A stretch of 64,000 nucleotides of DNA, from positions 710,676 through 774,675 of the forward strand of contig NZ_LIXI01000005.1 of the NCBI RefSeq assembly GCF_001905595.1. Direction: 5' to 3'. Under the pieces are notes generated by a model. That model saw nothing but the letters and a program-made list of their open reading frames with translations. It did not search any database and had not been told where the DNA came from. The position numbers were made by a program, and so were the translations under genes. This document shows positions 59,796 through 64,000 of the stretch, piece by piece (positions within the stretch are counted from its first letter, which is position 1; the number at the start of each line of letters is the position of its first letter). This DNA comes from Streptomyces sp. CB00316. Lineage in GTDB: Bacteria > Actinomycetota > Actinomycetes > Streptomycetales > Streptomycetaceae.

Positions 59796-61165
59796 GCACC
59801 GCCCCCGCCCGCCGCACCACGCAGCTCTTCACCGCATCCACGCTCTACGGCGCGGCCACGCTCGCCGCCGCCCTGGACACCGGCTGTTTCGGCCCGGCCG
59901 ACCGCCGGATACTGGTGGTCTGCAACAACGCGGCCATCCCGGAAACAACCCCGGCCCTCGACGCGATGCCGGGCTTCGAGCGGCTGCGCGGCCGGTTCGA
60001 CGACGTGATCTCCTGGAACGAGACCATCGCCCCATTCCACCCCAGCGGCTGGTCCCCCCGCCCGGACGACGTACCCCTGTGGGAGCGGCATCTGCGGCTG
60101 GCCTGGGAGCTGGGCGAGGACGATGTCGAGCTCGCCGTCGAGTCGATCCAGGTCAACCCGGCGATGGCCATCACCGAAATCTTCACCGGCGCCCCGATCG
60201 ATGTGTACGCCGACGGGCTGATGAGCTACGGGCCCACCCGCAACAAGCTCGATCCGCTGGTCGGGACGCGGGTGCGGCGGCTGCTGCACCTCGATCTGGT
60301 GCCTGGGCTGAAGCCGCTGCTGCTGACCGAGTTCGGTGTGGAGCCGCTGGTCGTGGAGACCGAGGGCTTCCTGAAGGTGCTCGGCGAGCTGGCCCAGGCC
60401 CCCACCGAGCTGCCGTCCGTCGAGGCACCGGCCCTGCTGCTCGGGCAGTACCTGTCCACGCTGGGGCTGATCTCCGCCGCGGAGGAGGAGGAGCTGCACC
60501 TGCGGATGATGCGGGGTGCGGTCACCCTCGGCCACACCCGGCTGGTGTTCAAGCCGCACCCGACGGCCCCGGCCCAGTGGTCGCGGTCGATGGAGGCGGA
60601 GGCGGCACGGCTCGGTGCGGAACTGACCGTGCTGGACACCGGGATACTGCGGGCTCCGGTGCTCGCCGAGGTGCTCTACGAGCGGATGCGGCCGGCCCTG
60701 GTGGTGGGCTGCTTCTCGACGGCGCTGCTCACCGCCTCGGCGTTCTACGGGCTGCCGGTCGCCCGGGTCGGTACGGAGCGGCTGCTGGAACGGCTCGCCC
60801 CGTACGAGAACAGCAACCGGGTGCCGGTCACCTTGGTGGACGCGCTGCTGCCGGAGCTGGGCGACCGGGCCGCGATCGAGGAGCAGCGGCCCGCGGACGA
60901 CGCCGAGCGGGAGGTCTCCGCGCTGGTGACGGCGGTCGGGTTCGCGATGCAGCCGAGGATGCACCCTGGGCTGCGGCCGGCGGCGGAACGGTATCTCTCC
61001 ACCCGGCTCACGCCGGTGACCTGGCGGTACTTCAAGCGGCGCCGGCTGACATCGCTGGGGCTGCCGGGCGGGGTGCCGGCCCAGTTCTCGTTCCTGCCGC
61101 GCAATGCGGCGGTACGCAGGGCGGTCCGGCGGGCGCGGGCGTTGCGGCGGGCGGCCCGGCGGTAG
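59792..61165 (+). CDS. Polysialyltransferase-family protein
   Basis: A 457-residue protein with the polysialyltransferase-type motifs: an early strand (QLFTASTLYGAATLAAAL), a D-G motif (VYADGLMSYGP), the His-Pro motif (LVFKPHPTAP) and the Ser-Thr motif (VGCFSTALLTASAF). It has no membrane span; the C-terminal 50 residues are Arg-rich and may bind acidic polymer or membrane. The ATG overlaps the GT2 stop (ATGA). Likely role: chain extension of a CMP-nonulosonate polymer. Confidence 0.78.
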   Translation: MSTAPARRTTQLFTASTLYGAATLAAALDTGCFGPADRRILVVCNNAAIPETTPALDAMPGFERLRGRFDDVISWNETIAPFHPSGWSPRPDDVPLWERHLRLAWELGEDDVELAVESIQVNPAMAITEIFTGAPIDVYADGLMSYGPTRNKLDPLVGTRVRRLLHLDLVPGLKPLLLTEFGVEPLVVETEGFLKVLGELAQAPTELPSVEAPALLLGQYLSTLGLISAAEEEELHLRMMRGAVTLGHTRLVFKPHPTAPAQWSRSMEAEAARLGAELTVLDTGILRAPVLAEVLYERMRPALVVGCFSTALLTASAFYGLPVARVGTERLLERLAPYENSNRVPVTLVDALLPELGDRAAIEEQRPADDAEREVSALVTAVGFAMQPRMHPGLRPAAERYLSTRLTPVTWRYFKRRRLTSLGLPGGVPAQFSFLPRNAAVRRAVRRARALRRAARR

Positions 61166-61191
61166 TTCCTCGCCCGCGGCACGGCGGGTGA

Positions 61192-61238
61192 CACGACGGT
61201 GGGGCGGGCCCGGTTTCCGGACCCGCCCCACCGTCGTG
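61192..61238. terminator. Bidirectional terminator in the glycan cluster
   Basis: A 22-bp stem with a single mismatch (61192-61213 with 61217-61238) and a three-base loop, between convergent genes. Confidence 0.92.
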
Positions 61239-61247
61239 CCGTGCGGG

Positions 61248-63575
61248 CTACCGGCCCACGATCACCCGGAGGTCCGCGGCATTGGCCTCGGTGACCTTCC
61301 ACAGCTCCTGCTGGCGGCCGTGCACATCGGCGACGGACGCCGCGTGGTCGGCCAGCAGCGCGGTCGCCCGTTCCGTGAGGCGGGCGCCGAGGTGGCGGTC
61401 GTGGACGGAGATGCCCCACTCGGGTCGCTCGATGTCGGCCAGGAAGTAGGCCATCTTGGGATGCGAGATCAGGCTGATGATCGGCGTGCCGCAGCCGAAC
61501 GGGATCATCCCCGCGTGTCCCCGCATGCCGATGACCAGCTTCGTCCGGGCGTAGACGTCACGTATGGAGTCGTTGTCGAAGTCGTACATCGGGATGACCG
61601 GCAGCGAGATGCCGTGCTCGCGCCGCAGGTCGAACGCGATCCGCTCGTCGTCCAGCGAGTGCGCCACACACTTCACCTCGGCCTGCTCGCCGAGCGCGGT
61701 GATCGCGGTGGCCATCTCGCCGAGGAAGTGCCCGTAGTCATGGCCGAAGCGCAGGCCGGCCCGGTCGTAGGCGGCGTTGACCAGGATGGTGTTCTCGCGC
61801 TCGGCCGGATCGCGCCAGCCGTCGACCAGCTGCCGGGTGACTGTGGTCGGGCAGGGCTGGAAGCGGACCTTGTCCTGGAGCTCCGGCGGCAGCAGCTCCC
61901 GGACCTTCTCGATCGAGCCGTGGTTGCGCAGCCCGAAGAAGGCGGAGGTCTCCACCAGCTTGCGCAGGCTGGACAGGAACCGCGTGCGACCGTGTCCGTA
62001 CGCCTGGCCGTCGAAGGCGTTGAAGCCGACCGCGTACACCATGACGGGGACGTCGATCCGCCCGAGCAGCTCGTCGGAGACGTTCCACTGCCAGCCGCTG
62101 TTGCCGTTCGGCGCGGTGTCGGGGATGAAGAGTCCGCCGCCGCCGATGACCAGACCCCGCCGGGCGTTGACCCGCTCCAGGGCCGCCTCGTCGAAGAGCC
62201 GGTGGGCGTGGACCGAGTGCCAGCGGTCGGGTCCGGTGTCCTGGCCGAAGGCCAGCCGTACGCTCTCGGGCAGCAGTTTGTCGCCCGCGTTGCCCTGGCG
62301 CTCCATGTAGAAGGCGACATGGGCGAGCTGCCCGGAGGCGGGGCCCTCGACGGGCGGGGTGAGGCCTGTGGTGCGCAGGTGCATCAACCGGTTCGCCCGG
62401 TGCGTCGGGTCGACGCCGAGCCCCTGGAGCGCGAGGCGGGACGCGCCCTCGTCGTCGCCGTGGATCCAGGCGATCTGGGCGAGCCGTCCGTAGGCGGTCG
62501 CGGCCCGGTTGGGCGCGGAGGCCGCCAGCAGCAACTGGGCACGGGCCTCCTCGTACCGGGACACGCTCATCAGGGCGTGCCCGAGGACCTCGTGCGGCCA
62601 GGACTCCTCGACCGGGATGCGCAGCGGGGAGAGCAGGTCGACGGCCTCCTGGTACTCGCCGGCCAGGATGTGGGCGGCGGCCACCTTGCGGGCGCTCTCC
62701 ACGTCGGCAGTGCGCCTGACGTGGGGGGTGCCGTAGTGGACCAGCAGGTCGTGGTGCTTGGTGCCGCCTGCCGCGAGGTAGGCGGCGTGGAACTCGGCGT
62801 CGGACAGGTTGTACTCGTGCCAGCGGGCCTCGGCCGCGGAGTAGCCGGCCTCACCGCCCTGCCAGGGCTTGTGGCGGCCCGTGAAGTGCAGGATCGCCGT
62901 TTCGTCGGGTACCGGGAGGTCGCCGGAGAGCCGCCGCTTGACGAAGTTGTAGCGGGCGTCCAGATGGACGAAGTCGCCGTCCAGCACGGCGTTCAGAATG
63001 CCCTGGTCGTGCTTGTCCAGCTCGTACGAACCGGCCCGGCCGACCCTGTCCAGCTCGGCGCAGAAGGCGTCGGTCAGGTACTCGCGCTGGATGACCAGCA
63101 GCCCGCTGTTCAGCTTGTGCTGGCCGTAGAAGAACTGCGGGACGGCGGCCAGGCCCTCGCGCAGCCGCAGCAGCTCGCCCAGGTCGTCCAGGACGACCAT
63201 GTCGGTGTCCAGGGTGATCACGGTGTCGTAGTCGCGGACCCGGAACACATCGAGGATGAAGTAGGCCTTGCGCACCAGGTAGTTGTCCTGGTCGCCCTTG
63301 GCGTACGAGTCGTAGTGGTCGGCGTCCACCCGGCGGAAGTCGGTGCGCGGGTGCAGGGCGCGTATCTTCGCGACGGAGGCGGGACGCAGGCCGTCGTGCA
63401 GGACGAGGAAGTCCTCGCAGACGTTCGGGTTGGACAGGGCGAGGCTGCGCAGCAGGGTCAGAAAGCCGGGTAGGTAGTTCTCGTCCACGAAGCTGGCGAA
63501 GGCGATGCGGCGCTTCCCGGTCAGCGCGTTCGCGGGCGCCACGGGGGCGGCGGTGGAGGTGGTGGGCATCGTCAT
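61248..63575 (-). CDS. GT8-TPR-pyruvyltransferase fusion protein
   Basis: A 775-residue multidomain protein. Residues about 20-275: GT8 (glycogenin-type) domain with DTDMVVLDD, the metal-binding DxD, and the C-terminal HFTGRHKPW. Residues about 300-410: helical repeats with a TPR look (ARKVAAAHILAGEYQEAVDLLSPL, ARAQLLLAASAPNRAATAYGRLAQIAWIHGD). Residues about 430-775: polysaccharide pyruvyltransferase domain (RQGNAGDKLLPESVR, GLVIGGGGLF, VIGMRGHAGMIPFGCGTPIISLISHPKMAYFL). It could both add a sugar and decorate it with pyruvate ketal. Its ATG overlaps the upstream gene stop (ATGA). Confidence 0.85.
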   Translation of the reverse strand: MTMPTTSTAAPVAPANALTGKRRIAFASFVDENYLPGFLTLLRSLALSNPNVCEDFLVLHDGLRPASVAKIRALHPRTDFRRVDADHYDSYAKGDQDNYLVRKAYFILDVFRVRDYDTVITLDTDMVVLDDLGELLRLREGLAAVPQFFYGQHKLNSGLLVIQREYLTDAFCAELDRVGRAGSYELDKHDQGILNAVLDGDFVHLDARYNFVKRRLSGDLPVPDETAILHFTGRHKPWQGGEAGYSAAEARWHEYNLSDAEFHAAYLAAGGTKHHDLLVHYGTPHVRRTADVESARKVAAAHILAGEYQEAVDLLSPLRIPVEESWPHEVLGHALMSVSRYEEARAQLLLAASAPNRAATAYGRLAQIAWIHGDDEGASRLALQGLGVDPTHRANRLMHLRTTGLTPPVEGPASGQLAHVAFYMERQGNAGDKLLPESVRLAFGQDTGPDRWHSVHAHRLFDEAALERVNARRGLVIGGGGLFIPDTAPNGNSGWQWNVSDELLGRIDVPVMVYAVGFNAFDGQAYGHGRTRFLSSLRKLVETSAFFGLRNHGSIEKVRELLPPELQDKVRFQPCPTTVTRQLVDGWRDPAERENTILVNAAYDRAGLRFGHDYGHFLGEMATAITALGEQAEVKCVAHSLDDERIAFDLRREHGISLPVIPMYDFDNDSIRDVYARTKLVIGMRGHAGMIPFGCGTPIISLISHPKMAYFLADIERPEWGISVHDRHLGARLTERATALLADHAASVADVHGRQQELWKVTEANAADLRVIVGR

Positions 63576-64000
63576 CGCAGTCGGATCCTCGTGTCGGTGA
63601 CGCTCTGGGCCCGTTCCATGACCCACGCCTTCTCGCTGGTGTACTCGTGCACGGACGTGATGGGCATCCGCATCGCCGCGGGCAGCCGGTAGGCGCCGCT
63701 CTCGTAGAAGTCGAAGCCGATCAGGTCGAGGCGAGGGCTCACGTCCAGGAAGTCCAGCAGCCAGAGCATGTTGAAGCCGCTGGTGGGGATCGACGGCCAC
63801 ACATCCCGGCCGAGGCGCCCTATGCCGCGCACCGGCCAGCGCAGGGATTCGTCCCCCAGGTAGGTCTGCGCGCCCGGGACCAGCCGGTTGCGCAGCGAGT
63901 GCTTCCAGTCGCCGGAGATGCCGCCGAAGATCAGCCGGGTGTCCACGTGCTGGTCCCAGTTGAACCCGTGCTTGTGGATGCTGACGTGGATGTCCGTGCG
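63572..64000 (-). CDS. Sialyltransferase (GT29-like) protein, 5' end outside window
   Basis: The frame enters from the right edge and ends at 63572; 142 residues are visible. The segment around IPTSGFNMLWLLDFLDVSPRLDLIGFDFYESGAYRL followed by VHEYTSEKAWV looks like the small sialylmotif of GT29 sialyltransferases (Pro-x-Ser/Thr-Gly, then a long hydrophobic stretch ending in GF) plus the later His-x-Tyr-x-x-Glu motif. This fits a cluster producing CMP-sugars. The homology is a pattern judgement; the N-terminal large motif lies outside the window. Confidence 0.6.
   Translation of the reverse strand, partial: RTDIHVSIHKHGFNWDQHVDTRLIFGGISGDWKHSLRNRLVPGAQTYLGDESLRWPVRGIGRLGRDVWPSIPTSGFNMLWLLDFLDVSPRLDLIGFDFYESGAYRLPAAMRMPITSVHEYTSEKAWVMERAQSVTDTRIRLR

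Noticed and set aside
1..64000. CRISPR arrays, prophage, insertion sequences, tRNA or rRNA genes
   Set aside because: No direct-repeat/spacer pattern, integrase or transposase frame or structural RNA sequence was seen.

Overview
The window is high-GC, dense in GTG starts and built from actinobacterial gene families. Gene content and order match a Streptomyces chromosome core: acyl-CoA carboxylase genes, hutH, cya, sigQ/afsQ1/afsQ2, a deo-type nucleoside salvage group, a class-E sortase substrate and sialic-acid-like cell-wall glycan genes. I see no prophage, IS element, CRISPR array, rRNA or tRNA. Species assignment rests on gene families and order as I remember them, not on a search.

Layout. 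1-6 kb: an acidic conserved protein (cut by the edge), a sortase-anchored surface protein, histidine ammonia-lyase, a GAF-GGDEF diguanylate cyclase, an enoyl-CoA hydratase and adenylate cyclase, so a c-di-GMP enzyme and a cAMP enzyme lie about 1 kb apart. 6-12.5 kb: biotin protein ligase, propionyl-CoA carboxylase beta and epsilon, a Maf pyrophosphatase and the biotinylated alpha subunit, i.e. a complete acyl-CoA carboxylase plus its biotinylating enzyme. 12.6-16.8 kb: TetR and DeoR regulators, a LpdA-like flavoprotein and a gamma-glutamylcyclotransferase-like protein. 16.8-25 kb: purine nucleoside phosphorylase, a phosphosugar mutase, deoC, an overlapping aldehyde dehydrogenase pair and uridine kinase. 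25-29 kb: three genes resembling a WXG100/type VII secretion cassette. 29-33 kb: sigQ divergent from afsQ1-afsQ2-lipoprotein, with a textbook AfsQ1 box between them. 33-45 kb: small membrane and secreted proteins, adenosine deaminase, an alpha/beta-hydrolase without its nucleophile, a LysR/MFS pair, an L,D-transpeptidase, a SigG-type ECF sigma factor, a STAS protein and a large secreted subtilase. 45-52 kb: thymidine phosphorylase, cytidine deaminase, and a BMP-type nucleoside ABC importer. 53-64 kb: a glycan cluster with a NeuB synthase, a NeuA-KdsC fusion, three polysialyltransferase-like proteins, a GT2, a GT8-TPR-pyruvyltransferase fusion and a GT29-like transferase cut by the right edge.

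The strongest cross-window signal is a palindrome, CTACGCGCGTAG, found in front of purine nucleoside phosphorylase, deoC, adenosine deaminase, thymidine phosphorylase, the nucleoside ABC operon and the nucleoside-binding lipoprotein. Import, deamination, phosphorolysis and pentose-phosphate cleavage thus look like one regulon scattered over 35 kb, with the operators placed on mostly leaderless promoters. I do not know its regulator. The second notable region is the glycan cluster, which has the enzymes to make a CMP-activated nonulosonic (Kdn or sialic-like) sugar and several candidate transferases to polymerise and decorate it.
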